Notes: generated by a model not told the origin, from the letters alone. 63,586 nt of DNA from Propionibacteriaceae bacterium (GCA_027492545.1 JAPUEL010000037.1:10104-73689), one strand, 5' to 3'; positions 37,727 to 46,664 are shown, counted from the stretch's first letter. Translations and numbers: made by a program.

Positions 37727-38163
37727 GCTTGCTTCCTCCTGCTTGTGGTGGTGGCGGGGTTCTCCGCCGTCGCCGGGGCCGGTGCCTCGACGGGTTCTGG
37801 GGTGGCAACCGGCTCGGGCTCCGCCGCGGGCGGCGCCACAACGCTCTGGTCTGCCGGCACGGGCGGTTCGGGCTCCCGGTATCCGACGGTGGCGCGGTTG
37901 TAGACCATGGCCTCGATCTGGTCGGAGGGCCTGGCGATGACGAGCTTGCTCACCACCCGACTGACCCGCGCCGCGGCCACGGCTGCGGCGTCGATGGCGG
38001 CGGTCACGGCGCCGACCTGGCCGAGGACCTTGATGGTGACGTAGCCTCCGCCCTTGGCCAGCTCGTAGCCGACCAGTTCGACGTTGGCGGCCTTGCAGGC
38101 CACGTCCGCCGCTTCGATGCCGGCGGCGAGACCGACGACCTCGATCGTGCCTAGCGCTTGCAT
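37723..38163 (-). CDS. BMC-H shell protein with a Pro/Ala/Glu-rich C-terminal tail (PduK-like)
   Basis: 146 residues. One BMC domain (1-90: [33 protein letters not shown]) is followed by ~55 residues rich in Pro, Ala and Glu ending in basic TTTSRRKQA. PduK also has a C-terminal extension on a BMC domain, but its extension carries an iron-sulfur site; here there is no cysteine in the tail. The tail may contact cargo or cytoplasmic partners. ATG 38163 lies 14 bases after pduH. Confidence 0.85.
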   Translation of the reverse strand: MQALGTIEVVGLAAGIEAADVACKAANVELVGYELAKGGGYVTIKVLGQVGAVTAAIDAAAVAAARVSRVVSKLVIARPSDQIEAMVYNRATVGYREPEPPVPADQSVVAPPAAEPEPVATPEPVEAPAPATAENPATTTSRRKQA

Positions 38164-38177
38164 GGTTTGGTCCTTTC

Positions 38178-38531
38178 CTAGGTGCCTGGTGCGAAGTCCC
38201 GGAGCGGGATGCGTTTGACGATTCGGGCAGCGTTGGAGCCGACGATTCGATCGCCGCGGCCGCCTCGCGCGAAGTGGCGCGCCACATAGGGCCGGTGCTC
38301 CGGCAGCTTGTCGGTGGTGATCACCACGTAGTCCAGTGCCACTCCAACGCCGATGCCCAGGCGGGAGGTGACGGCGGCGTCGTGGGCGAGTACCAGGGGA
38401 TTGAGGTGGTCGTGCCGCGACACCTCCACGGGAACGCCCTCCTCCTCGATGCCGAGCAGCAGGTCGGCGAGGTGGGCGTCGGTCGTCGCCTCGTGGACGT
38501 GCACGCAGATGGCGGGGGGTCCGTCGATCAT
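38178..38531 (-). CDS. pduH: Diol dehydratase reactivase, small subunit
   Basis: 117 residues. Partner of PduG in replacing damaged cobalamin in the diol dehydratase. Recognisable by [26 protein letters not shown] and [20 protein letters not shown], matching the dehydratase reactivating-factor small subunit. ATG 38531 overlaps the pduG stop (ATGA). Confidence 0.93.
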   Translation of the reverse strand: MIDGPPAICVHVHEATTDAHLADLLLGIEEEGVPVEVSRHDHLNPLVLAHDAAVTSRLGIGVGVALDYVVITTDKLPEHRPYVARHFARGGRGDRIVGSNAARIVKRIPLRDFAPGT

Positions 38532-40351
38532 CGCGCACCCCTTTCCTGGGCCCAGCTGAGCGCCAGTCCTGTGGCGACGGCGTTGCGCGGCCCCTCGGTG
38601 CCCCTGATGTTGGCCCGGCCTGCGACGACGCGGTACTCGGCCAGGGCCTTGGTGACCAGTTGTGGGATCTCGAAGTCCAACGCGGAGCCGCCCACGAGCA
38701 CGACGAAGTCGATGTCTCGGACGTTGGCGGTGGGGCTGACCTTCCGGAGCGCGCGCACGGCGTTGGTGACGAAGACGCGCTCCTTGGCGCGGACGCGCAC
38801 CTGCCGGATGGTCTCCAGGGGGAGGTCGATGTCGAGGGGCACCATGCCCTCCGGCTTCAGCACCACCACCCGGGCGTAGGCGTGCGGCGGCAGCGGCTCC
38901 TCGAAGAACTGGACCGTGCCGTCCTCGTGGCGGATGTTGAAGACCGTCTCGACCCGCGCGAGTGGGTAGCGCTTGATGTCCTCCGCCGCGTCCCAGGAGT
39001 CCAACCCCAGCTCGGACTGGATCATCAGCGTGACCATGTTCCCGGCGCCGGCGAGGTGGATGGACGTCCCCGAGCCGTCGGCGTGCATCACGGATGCGTC
39101 CGTGGATCCCGCGCCGATGTCGAGGATGGCCAGCGGCACCGCGGTCCCGGGGGTGGTCAGCGCGCCGCGGATGGCCATGTCTGCCTCGACACCCCCGACC
39201 TCGACGGGGATGCCCAGCTCGGCGGCCATGTCGGTGGCGATGCGCTGCATCTGGAGCCTGTCGGTCTTGACCATCACCGCGATGCCGACGGCCGCCTCCA
39301 TGGAGAACTCGTTAGCGATGCCCCCGGAGACCTGCTGGGGGACCTGCGTGTCGACGGCGAGCAGGTCGGTGATGCGGATGTCTCGTGGGGAGTGGTTCGT
39401 CAGTTGCCCCATCGTGACGCGAACCTTCTCCATCATGCCGCCGACGTTCGTGCCGGGCTCGCCCACGATGTCCTCGACGTGGCGTACCTGCTGGGCGGCG
39501 GCCATGATCTCCTCGGAACCGCGGTCCACGTCGACGGCGACGTGGCGGTTCTCTCCCCGGAACGTGAGCGTGCCGGCGGGGATCCGGCGCTCCTTGACGT
39601 CGCCGGCCGGAGTCTTGATGACGACGGCGGAGCGGTTGCCGACCAGCGAGCGGGCGAGCGGGACCACCTGCTTGGTGTCTCCGGAGTCGAGGCCGAACAG
39701 CGTGGCCAGCCCGAACGGGTTCGAGAGGGTCTCGACGATCCTGCCGACCTCGGCGACCTCGATGGCCGCCAGCATGCCCAGGGGCACCTTGTCGATGAGG
39801 GACACCTCGTCGACGATGGGGATCTTGGTGTGCAGCCGGTTGTGGACGAGATTGCCGTCGTCTGCCTGCAGGATGGCGCCGGTGATGGTGAGGTGGCCGG
39901 AGGCGTGGTTGAGGCGCCTGGCCACGTCGTCGTGGGGGTGGCTGTGATCGGCGACGACGATGAGTGGCTCAGCCGTGCTCGCGGAAGCAAGGTCGTCGAT
40001 GGAGATGGTGGTCCCCACCCCGATGCCGAGCCCGCCCGGGGTCGCCGGGTTATGGCCGATCATCGTGGACTCCGTGATGATCGTCTCGGTGATGGTCTCC
40101 ATGGCCACGTCGCCGATGACGGGCGCGGCCTCGTTGATGCGGATCACCTCGACGTGGTCCATGGACCTGCCCGCCCTGTCCAGCGCCACGCGGAGCGCGT
40201 GCACGACGCCCTTGATGTTGGCCTCGGTGCCCTTGATCCCCGTGGTGGGGATGGTCGAACTCGCCAGGAAGACGAGCTCCTCGCCGCGGCGCTCGGCCAA
40301 CGCGACCTCGGTGGTCGCGTTGCCGATGTCGATGCCGGCAACCATCCCCAT
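38528..40351 (-). CDS. pduG: Diol dehydratase reactivase, large subunit
   Basis: 607 residues, normal length. Hsp70-like ATPase that exchanges inactivated cobalamin in the diol dehydratase. N-terminal GIDIGNATTEVALAERRGEE, central VPLAILDIGAGSTDASVMHA and C-terminal FVVLVGGSALDFEIPQL are the ATPase motifs. The start is ATG 40351 with AAAGGA upstream; ATG 40345 is two codons later. Confidence 0.95.
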   Translation of the reverse strand: MGMVAGIDIGNATTEVALAERRGEELVFLASSTIPTTGIKGTEANIKGVVHALRVALDRAGRSMDHVEVIRINEAAPVIGDVAMETITETIITESTMIGHNPATPGGLGIGVGTTISIDDLASASTAEPLIVVADHSHPHDDVARRLNHASGHLTITGAILQADDGNLVHNRLHTKIPIVDEVSLIDKVPLGMLAAIEVAEVGRIVETLSNPFGLATLFGLDSGDTKQVVPLARSLVGNRSAVVIKTPAGDVKERRIPAGTLTFRGENRHVAVDVDRGSEEIMAAAQQVRHVEDIVGEPGTNVGGMMEKVRVTMGQLTNHSPRDIRITDLLAVDTQVPQQVSGGIANEFSMEAAVGIAVMVKTDRLQMQRIATDMAAELGIPVEVGGVEADMAIRGALTTPGTAVPLAILDIGAGSTDASVMHADGSGTSIHLAGAGNMVTLMIQSELGLDSWDAAEDIKRYPLARVETVFNIRHEDGTVQFFEEPLPPHAYARVVVLKPEGMVPLDIDLPLETIRQVRVRAKERVFVTNAVRALRKVSPTANVRDIDFVVLVGGSALDFEIPQLVTKALAEYRVVAGRANIRGTEGPRNAVATGLALSWAQERGAR

Positions 40352-40391
40352 CGTCGGAGATCCTTTCTTCGTGTGTGCGGTGGGCGGAAGG

Positions 40392-40916
40392 TCAGTCGAC
40401 GCGGAGCCGTCCCCGGCCCTCGTAGACGTCTGCGGCCTCGCGCACGAAGCCTGCCGAGACCTTGGCCCCGTACATCCCCTCGAGCTCGCCCGCGATGTCG
40501 TACAGCTCGGCCTTCGTCGAGCGGTACGGGCGCAGCGCGTTGTAGATCTCGAGGAGCCGCTCGTCGGGCACCTTGACCAGCTCGGCGGCCCGACGCAGGT
40601 TGCGCGCCAACGTGACGCGCCCTGAGTCCTCGGCCACCTGCGCCTGGAGCTCCAGCGTCTCCGAAGAGATGCGGAAGTCCTCAGGCTTCAGGGCCCCGGA
40701 ACGCAGGCCGGCGAAGGTCAGGTCCGAGAGGGGCTTGCCGTTGTCGGTCTTCACCAGTTCGGGGTGCTTCTCGGCCAGGGGGTAGTGCTGGACCCCGATG
40801 TGGGTGCCACTCCCGTTGGCCGCCGCGGCGGGCTTCTTGGCGAACGAGACCTGCTCGCCGCCGAGATTGGCCATGACCTCGGCCATGATCTGTCGGATGA
40901 GTTGTTCTTGATCCAT
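40392..40916 (-). CDS. pduE: Propanediol dehydratase, small subunit
   Basis: 174 residues. Gamma subunit of the B12-dependent diol dehydratase. An N-terminal amphipathic segment DQEQLIRQIMAEVMANL resembles shell-targeting peptides, followed by the conserved YPLAEKHPELVKTDNGKPL and LYDIAGELEGMYGAKVSAGF. I chose ATG 40916 after the pduD stop; the upstream open frame is shadow. Confidence 0.95.
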   Translation of the reverse strand: MDQEQLIRQIMAEVMANLGGEQVSFAKKPAAAANGSGTHIGVQHYPLAEKHPELVKTDNGKPLSDLTFAGLRSGALKPEDFRISSETLELQAQVAEDSGRVTLARNLRRAAELVKVPDERLLEIYNALRPYRSTKAELYDIAGELEGMYGAKVSAGFVREAADVYEGRGRLRVD

Positions 40917-40927
40917 GTCGATTCCCC

Positions 40928-41587
40928 TCAGGCCTGGCTGACCTGCAGCGTCTGGGTTTTCTTGGTCAGGTCGCACAGCCGCGTCTCCTTGTTGTGCAGC
41001 AGTGCGGCGATCGCCTGGTACCTCGGCCGGGCCATCTGGTCGTTGCGGGTGGGCACCGGGGACGGGGATTCGCCCTTGGCATACTTCGCGGCGTTCTTGC
41101 CGATGGCGCGGAACGCGGGGAGGTCGATCAGCGGCGACTGGCTGAACAGCTCCAGGTTGCTGAGCGGGGGGAGATCCTTCTGGTGGATCACCGTGGTGCC
41201 GCGGGACTGCAGCCCGATCCCGATGCCGGAGCCGGACAGCTTGGCGGCCTCGTGGGCGATGAAGCCGACATCGGCGGTGCGGAACACCTTGAGGATGCGG
41301 TAGCGCAGGCCCTCCTCCTCGATGCCGGCGCAGATCTGCTTCAGCACCTCACCGTGTGGGAGGCCGATGATCGTGGCGAAGATCTGGGAGCTGAACGCCG
41401 GAGACAGGGCGATCACCACCTCCTTCGGGTCCGTCCCGCGCTCGGCGGGACCCGTCTCGGTGACGGTGATCCGCCCAGCGAGGGACTCTGGCGGTGCAGA
41501 GGATGCCGACGGCGCGGCCGCCTCTCCTGCCATCTCGCGGACCACCTGTTCGATGATCTGCTTGAGTGTGTTCTGGTCGATGCTCAT
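40928..41587 (-). CDS. pduD: Propanediol dehydratase, medium subunit
   Basis: 219 residues. Beta subunit of diol dehydratase; helps bind adenosylcobalamin. The N-terminus SIDQNTLKQIIEQVVREMAG is the known type of targeting helix. The core has GRITVTETGPAERGTDPKEV, FRTADVGFIAHEAAKLSGSG and IGLQSRGTTVIHQKDLPPL. I chose ATG 41587, ten bases beyond the pduC stop. Confidence 0.95.
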   Translation of the reverse strand: MSIDQNTLKQIIEQVVREMAGEAAAPSASSAPPESLAGRITVTETGPAERGTDPKEVVIALSPAFSSQIFATIIGLPHGEVLKQICAGIEEEGLRYRILKVFRTADVGFIAHEAAKLSGSGIGIGLQSRGTTVIHQKDLPPLSNLELFSQSPLIDLPAFRAIGKNAAKYAKGESPSPVPTRNDQMARPRYQAIAALLHNKETRLCDLTKKTQTLQVSQA

Positions 41588-41597
41588 TGCGGTCACC

Positions 41598-43259
41598 TCA
41601 GATGCTTTCCGGGCTGACGGCCTGACGGATGTCCTTGATCCGGTTCCACAACTCGTCAGAGATCTGGTACCCGGTGGTGGGACCCGCATAGTCGTTGGGG
41701 TAGTTGACGGCGGAGTTGACGTTGAACTGCTCATCGAAAATGGCAGCCGTGTGTAGGTAGTCGCCCGCCACGCGGCACTTGAGCAGCTTGAACACGGACT
41801 CGGCGACGTCGTCGTAGCCACCCTTGATGAGCGCCTGGACCACGTCGAAGCCCGTCACGCTGCGCTTCATCATCTCCTCGGCCGCCTTGAGGTCCTCGAC
41901 GACGTTGCGTTTGGGCATGTCGTTGGAGCTGTGGGCGTACGTGGCCGCCTCCACCTCGGCATCGGTGATCGCGGGGAGGCCGAGCTCGCGGAAGACAGCC
42001 TGCAGCGCACGCGCCGCCTTGCGGCGCACCGCCACGACGTCCTCCTCGAGCACCGGCACCAGGCCGCCGTCGATGTGGAGGTCGCGCTGGATGATGTTCC
42101 AGTCGTCGTAGTCCTCGGCGTCCCAGTTGGAGCCGGCGAACATGTTGTCCAGGTTCGGGGTGGCGCTGTAGCCCGAGCAGATGAAGTCCGTGCCGGGCAC
42201 GAACTGCATGAGCGAGCGGGCCACGCGGCGCAGGTCCGAGTGGGTGAACGTCTGGTCGTTGCTGGAGGCGCATTCCAGGTCCATCATCATGGCGATTAGA
42301 TTCTCGGCCAGGATGGCGCGGATGCCCTGCGGGACGGCGGCGGGGACGCCGACGCAGCTGACGGAGCCGTTCTGCGTGCCCTGGGAGCCTGCCGCCTTGG
42401 TGATGAACTGGCAGCGGGCCTCCAGGTACAGCATGGACTTTCCCTCGGCGTAGCCCATCTGAACCTCGGAGCCGGTGCCCGACGTGAAGCGCATCTTCAG
42501 TCCGCGCGACGCGTAGCTCGAGGCCAGGAACGCCTTCGACCACGGGGTGTCGTCGCCGTCCATGAACACCGCCTCGGTGCCGTAGACAGAAACCGTCTCC
42601 GCGTAGGCGGTCAGCCCGCGCATGCCGAGCTGGAGCTCGGTGGCCTCCTCGACCGCGCACTGGGTCAGCACGCCGGGGCGGCCGATCTGGGCACCGACGA
42701 GCAGGCTGAGGGCGTTGAACGGGGCGTAGCGCACGACGCCGACCGTGGTCTCCATCTCCGCGAACCCGCGGATGCCCGACTCGGCCGCGTCGGCGGCGAT
42801 GAGCACCGGGTGGTCGAGCACGTTGGTGACGTGACACTGGTTGGCGGGCTGCTTGCGGGCGCGCAGCTTGGTGACGGCCATCATCATCTCCAGCACGCTC
42901 ATCTTCCCGACCACCTCGGTGACCTTGGCGGGCGTCATGGCGGTGGTGAGGGGGATGATCTGGCTGCGGGGGACGTTGATGTCGCAGAGCATGCGGGCGA
43001 CCTGCAGGGAGTCGATGGCCATGGCCTCTTCGGCCCGCTCCAGGTTGATGCCGTAGGTGGCGATGAACGTGTCGAGCATGTCGAAGTCAGCACAGGCCTT
43101 GCCGTCGAGTTCGACGACCCTGCCGTTCTGGATCCGGATCGACGGCTTGGGGTCGTTGGGGCTGTCCATGGCGATGAGGCCGACTTCCGGCCATTCGCTG
43201 ACGAACCCGTCCTGGTTGACCGGGCGCGCGTCTAGCGCCTCGAACCTCTTGGATCTCAT
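41598..43259 (-). CDS. pduC: Propanediol dehydratase, large subunit
   Basis: 553 residues. Catalytic alpha subunit (TIM barrel) of adenosylcobalamin-dependent diol dehydratase, converting 1,2-propanediol to propionaldehyde. The N-terminus MRSKRFEALDARPVNQDGFV and core stretches LTTAMTPAKVTEVV, RYAPFNALSLLVG, QNGSVSCVGVP and FTHSDLRRVARSLMQF match the Klebsiella/Salmonella enzyme closely, and the active-site QNGSVSC segment is unchanged. Glycerol dehydratase is homologous, but the surrounding Pdu genes favour propanediol. ATG 43259 follows AAGGATG. Confidence 0.96.
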   Translation of the reverse strand: MRSKRFEALDARPVNQDGFVSEWPEVGLIAMDSPNDPKPSIRIQNGRVVELDGKACADFDMLDTFIATYGINLERAEEAMAIDSLQVARMLCDINVPRSQIIPLTTAMTPAKVTEVVGKMSVLEMMMAVTKLRARKQPANQCHVTNVLDHPVLIAADAAESGIRGFAEMETTVGVVRYAPFNALSLLVGAQIGRPGVLTQCAVEEATELQLGMRGLTAYAETVSVYGTEAVFMDGDDTPWSKAFLASSYASRGLKMRFTSGTGSEVQMGYAEGKSMLYLEARCQFITKAAGSQGTQNGSVSCVGVPAAVPQGIRAILAENLIAMMMDLECASSNDQTFTHSDLRRVARSLMQFVPGTDFICSGYSATPNLDNMFAGSNWDAEDYDDWNIIQRDLHIDGGLVPVLEEDVVAVRRKAARALQAVFRELGLPAITDAEVEAATYAHSSNDMPKRNVVEDLKAAEEMMKRSVTGFDVVQALIKGGYDDVAESVFKLLKCRVAGDYLHTAAIFDEQFNVNSAVNYPNDYAGPTTGYQISDELWNRIKDIRQAVSPESI

Positions 43260-43273
43260 GGGTTGGTCATCCT

Positions 43274-44053
43274 TCAGATGTAGGGAGTCGTCGAGGACTC
43301 GGGGTAGGTGCCCAGCGAGCCGAGCAGGGCGCGCCCGACCTCGCGTGCGGCGACGATGGCCTGCCGGACCGCGCCGGAGTCACCGCTGAAGAAGGAGATG
43401 ACCTCGTTGGAGTAGCTGGTGCCGGCGGCGGGACTGGCGTAGCCCACCACCTCGATGGTCGAGGCCTTCACGGCGGTGTCGGCGAGCACGACGCCGATGG
43501 CGGCCGGGGCTCCGACGGTGATCCCGAAGGCCTTGCCGATGGGGGCGTTGAAGGCCTTCGCCAGAGCATGGGAGGCGCGGGCGGTGTACTGGAACTCGAG
43601 GTGCCCGGCGTCGTTGCCGTACACGTCGCCGAACGTGCGGTCGAGCTCGGAGAGCGTGACCTCGACGGCGCGGCGGGCGTCAGAGACGTCCTCGGCGCCG
43701 AACACGATGAGGGAGCCGTGGCCGGCGCCGCCCTTGGTGTCGCGGGGGAGTTCGATGGTGAGGATCTCGCAGTTGGTCGCCTTGACGGCCTCGTCGGCGG
43801 CGAAGATGTGGGGGCCGGCGCCGGTGCGGGCGCCCACGATGCCGATGGAGCGGTACTTCGGGTCCAGCTTCATCATCTGGTGGAGCTGGGGGTCGACGTT
43901 GGCGATGACCAGGCCGATCGTGTCGCCCAGGGCGTTGGTGCCCACGAACTCGGTGGCGGCCGGCCGCGCGGCGGGGGCCGGGGAGGCGGGGGAGGCGTCG
44001 CCCATCTTCTTCATGACTTCGGCCATGACCTTGTTGATCAGTTCATCCGACAT
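43274..44053 (-). CDS. pduB: BMC-T trimeric shell protein PduB
   Basis: 259 residues with two fused BMC domains (PduB class). The N-terminal helix SDELINKVMAEVMKKMGD fits the PduB segment that links the shell to the enzyme core. The domains include ALGDTIGLVIANVDPQLHQM and ASTIEVVGYASPAAGTSYSN. It lies between pduA and pduC. Confidence 0.94.
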   Translation of the reverse strand: MSDELINKVMAEVMKKMGDASPASPAPAARPAATEFVGTNALGDTIGLVIANVDPQLHQMMKLDPKYRSIGIVGARTGAGPHIFAADEAVKATNCEILTIELPRDTKGGAGHGSLIVFGAEDVSDARRAVEVTLSELDRTFGDVYGNDAGHLEFQYTARASHALAKAFNAPIGKAFGITVGAPAAIGVVLADTAVKASTIEVVGYASPAAGTSYSNEVISFFSGDSGAVRQAIVAAREVGRALLGSLGTYPESSTTPYI

Positions 44054-44060
44054 GGTGGTC

Positions 44061-44339
44061 CTACTTCACCTGTCCCGGGAGGATCTTCTCGACGTCGGTG
44101 TGCGGGCGCGGGATCACGTGCACGCTCACCAGCTCGCCGACCTTGCTGGCGGCCGCAGCGCCGGCGTCGGCCGCCGCCTTGACCGCACCGACATCGCCGC
44201 GGACGAGGACGGTCACGAAGCCCGCGCCGATCTTCTCGCTGCCGATGAGTTGGACGTTGGCCGACTTGACCATCGCGTCAGCCGCTTCCACGGCCGCCAC
44301 GAAACCCTTGGTCTCGACCATGCCTAGTGCTTCTTGCAT
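44061..44339 (-). CDS. pduA: BMC-H shell hexamer PduA, first gene of the leftward operon
   Basis: 92 residues, a single BMC domain ([40 protein letters not shown]) ending [17 protein letters not shown]. Major shell facet protein whose central pore should admit propanediol. ATG 44339 is preceded by AAGGAGTC; a GTG one codon upstream (44342) is possible. First gene after the divergent promoter region. Confidence 0.94.
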   Translation of the reverse strand: MQEALGMVETKGFVAAVEAADAMVKSANVQLIGSEKIGAGFVTVLVRGDVGAVKAAADAGAAAASKVGELVSVHVIPRPHTDVEKILPGQVK

Positions 44340-44362
44340 CACTCGACTCCTTCGTCGTTCGA

Positions 44363-44429
44363 AAGTGGCCGACTCTGGTCACTCGAAGGTCACGATAGGC
44401 AGGGTCGGGCTACACACAGTCGGCCACTT
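44363..44429. promoter_or_regulatory. Divergent pdu promoter region with 12-bp inverted repeat (candidate PocR sites)
   Basis: Arms AAGTGGCCGACT (44363-44374) and AGTCGGCCACTT (44418-44429) are perfect inverted copies separated by 43 bp, in the 179-bp gap between pduA and pduU. A minus-strand TATCGT (44397-44392) between them is a possible -10 for pduA, placing the right arm near its -35. The symmetry fits one activator serving both operons; PocR is encoded in the rightward one. Confidence 0.6.
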
Positions 44430-44462
44430 GTTACACAATCCTGCTCAGCTCAGCCCCGGCCA

Positions 44463-44490
44463 TTGAGGTTCCGGCGAGGCCGATTAGTGT
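44463..44490 (+). promoter_or_regulatory. Candidate pduU promoter
   Basis: TTGAGG (44463-44468), a 16-nt spacer and TAGTGT (44485-44490) form a plausible -35/-10 pair; the leader of about 22 bases holds the ACGAGGTGG ribosome site of pduU. The nearest inverted-repeat arm lies about 34 bases upstream of the -35. Confidence 0.45.
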
Positions 44491-44518
44491 GGTGTTCGCA
44501 CAGGGAACGAGGTGGTTC

Positions 44519-44869
44519 ATGGACGTGCAGGACAAGCAGCGCATCATTCAGGAGTTCGTGCCCGGCAAGCAGGTGACGCTCGCCCACATCATCGCCAACC
44601 CGGACGAGCACCTGTACGCGAAGATCGGCCTCACGTCCAAGAACCGCGGGGCCGTCGGGGTGCTCACCATCACTCCCGGCGAGGCGGCCGTGATCGCCGC
44701 GGACGCCGCGACGAAGGCCTCCGCCGTCGAGCTGGCCTTCGTGGACCGGTTCTCCGGGTCCCTGCTCATCGTGGGCCGGCTGGCAGACGTCGAGGCAGCG
44801 GTGCGCGGGGTGGTCGACACGCTGGAGACGGTGCTGGGATTCACCCCGGCGCCGGTCACGCGCACATGA
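44519..44869 (+). CDS. pduU: BMC-H circularly permuted shell protein PduU/EutS
   Basis: 116 residues, the PduU length. N-terminal RIIQEFVPGKQVTLAHIIAN is the extra strand region that forms the small beta-barrel cap, and IGLTSKNRGAVGVLTITPGE marks the permuted BMC fold. Minor shell component. I chose ATG 44519 with an AGGTGG site; the frame opens slightly earlier. Its stop overlaps pduV (ATGA). Confidence 0.92.
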   Translation: MDVQDKQRIIQEFVPGKQVTLAHIIANPDEHLYAKIGLTSKNRGAVGVLTITPGEAAVIAADAATKASAVELAFVDRFSGSLLIVGRLADVEAAVRGVVDTLETVLGFTPAPVTRT

Positions 44870-45318
44870 CGGCCGCGGGCGTGTGCAGCCCCACCATCCT
44901 GCTCGTCGGAGGCGTGGGCTCCGGGAAGACCACCTTCCGCCAACGGCTGCGTGGGGAGGACATCGAGTACGTCAAGACCCAGGCCATCGAGGCCTTCGAC
45001 GGCATAGTCGACAGCCCGGGGGAGTTTCTTCAGCGCGGCCGGCTGCGGAGCGCACTCCAGGTGGTGGCCTTCGATGTCGACGTCGTGGTTCTGCTGGTTG
45101 ACCCCACACACGCGGACCCGGTCATCCCGCCGGGCTTCGCCTCGTCCTTCAACCGGGCGGTCGTCGGCGTGGTGACCAAGACCGACCTGGCCACTCCAGA
45201 TGAGATCGCCTTGGCCGCCGCCCTGCTGACCGCTGCCGGCGCGCAGCCGGTCCTGCGCGTCGACTCGCTGAGCGGGGCCGGTTTCGATGCCGTCCGGGAG
45301 GCGCTGTGTCCGTCGTAG
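44866..45318 (+). CDS. pduV: PduV/EutP-type small GTPase-like protein
   Basis: 150 residues. Ras-like fold with P-loop GGVGSGKTTFRQRL near residue 15, the family mark KTQAIEAFDGIVDSPGEFLQ and G4 TKTD near 105. PduV is reported to associate with the shell exterior through PduU and affect compartment positioning; the mechanism is unclear. ATG 44866 overlaps pduU; its end overlaps the regulator start by 13 bases. Confidence 0.92.
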   Translation: MTAAGVCSPTILLVGGVGSGKTTFRQRLRGEDIEYVKTQAIEAFDGIVDSPGEFLQRGRLRSALQVVAFDVDVVVLLVDPTHADPVIPPGFASSFNRAVVGVVTKTDLATPDEIALAAALLTAAGAQPVLRVDSLSGAGFDAVREALCPS

Positions 45319-46664
45319 AGGTCCATGACGAGCGGCTGGCAGGGATGGACCTGCGCACGCTGATCGATCTCGAGCAGCTGCAGCGCATCCAGGACGACTT
45401 CGCCGTGGAGACCGGCATCGCGATGATCACCGTCGACTCCATGGGCACCCCGGTGACGCGCGCCTCCGAGTTCAGCGCGCTCTGCCGGTTCCTGCGCCAG
45501 GACCCGGAGATCCGCCGTCGCTGCTTCTCCTGCGACGCGCACGGCGGGTTCCAGTCGGCCATCGAGGGCAAGCCGTTCATCTACCGCTGCCACGCAGGGC
45601 TGGTGGACTTCTCGGTGTCGATCATGATGGGCCAGCACTACCTTGGTGCCATCCTCGCCGGCCAGGTGCTGCTGACCAAGGGTCAGGACTCCCTCAGCAA
45701 GATCATCGGCAACACGGACTCCCTGGCCGACGCGGGGCCGGTCTCGGACCTGCTCGACGAGGTCAAGGTGGTGGAGCTGTCGAAGCTGGAGTCCGCCGCG
45801 GACGCGATCGTCCGACTCGCCAACGATTCGCTGAGCAGGCGTGGGACCAGCTACCACCTGCCCGCCTCGACCGGCCCGTACCTGGGGCGGCTGCAGCCCA
45901 TCGCCGTGGCAGCGTCGTCGCAGAACCAGGTGCTGGCGCCGCTGCTGCTGGGCAAGTCGAAGCCCCTCCCGCTGGTGCCCATTCAGGCGGCTCCGCAGGC
46001 CGAGTCGGCGCCCCTGGACCCCAGCCGCATCGCGGCCAATCTGCACGACGCCAACGTCGCCGCCAACCTCGAGCTGCTCGGGCTGTACCTGGACCGGTTG
46101 CTGCCGAGGTGGAGCCAGAAGATCCACACCTCGAAGCTCGCGGAGTTCGAGGATCTGCTCATCGGGCTGGCCTCCAGCGAGGGGGTCCACCACGGGCGCG
46201 ACATCTCCCAGGTGGTGATCCGCAACCGCAACAAGCGCCGGCCGGACCTCAACCGGTACGAGTGCCAGGTGTACTGCGAGAAGCTCATCATCATGCTCCA
46301 CAACCTCGTGGAGCCCGAGCTGCTGCCGCGGCAGCGCACCATCGCCACGCTCCTCAACGAGATCGAGAAGGACCCCACGAGCTTCCTCACCTGCTCCAAG
46401 GCGGCCGAATATCTCATGTGGTCCGAGTCGCACTTCGCACGCCGATTCAAGGATCGGACCGGACAGAGCTTCATCCACTACGTCACGGCCAAGCGGCTCG
46501 AGCGCGCCAAGTTCATGCTGCTCCACACCACCAAGCCCGTCCTGCGGATCGCCACGGAGCTCGAGTTCCAGCCGGCCAACTACTTCTCGCGTACCTTCAA
46601 GAAGGCCACCGGGCTGACCCCCACCGAATACCGGCTGGAACACGCCCAGAACGGCCAGCCATGA
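45306..46664 (+). CDS. pocR: PocR-type AraC family regulator of the pdu genes
   Basis: 452 residues. The N-terminal PocR sensory domain (about 17-185) has CRFLRQDPEIRRRCFSCDAH and YRCHAGLVDFSVSIMMGQHY, with the Cys cluster of this family, and is thought to sense 1,2-propanediol. The AraC DNA-binding domain is at ~350-450 (YLMWSESHFARRFKDRTGQS, LRIATELEFQPANYFSRTFK). GTG 45306 overlaps pduV; a later ATG at 45345 is possible. Likely activates both pdu operons through the inverted repeat at 44363-44429. Confidence 0.9.
   Translation: MSVVEVHDERLAGMDLRTLIDLEQLQRIQDDFAVETGIAMITVDSMGTPVTRASEFSALCRFLRQDPEIRRRCFSCDAHGGFQSAIEGKPFIYRCHAGLVDFSVSIMMGQHYLGAILAGQVLLTKGQDSLSKIIGNTDSLADAGPVSDLLDEVKVVELSKLESAADAIVRLANDSLSRRGTSYHLPASTGPYLGRLQPIAVAASSQNQVLAPLLLGKSKPLPLVPIQAAPQAESAPLDPSRIAANLHDANVAANLELLGLYLDRLLPRWSQKIHTSKLAEFEDLLIGLASSEGVHHGRDISQVVIRNRNKRRPDLNRYECQVYCEKLIIMLHNLVEPELLPRQRTIATLLNEIEKDPTSFLTCSKAAEYLMWSESHFARRFKDRTGQSFIHYVTAKRLERAKFMLLHTTKPVLRIATELEFQPANYFSRTFKKATGLTPTEYRLEHAQNGQP

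Noticed and set aside
44340..44518. Cobalamin riboswitch upstream of the pdu operons
   Set aside because: The gap is too short, and I find neither the B12-box nor the expected multi-stem arrangement; the inverted repeat explains the structure better.
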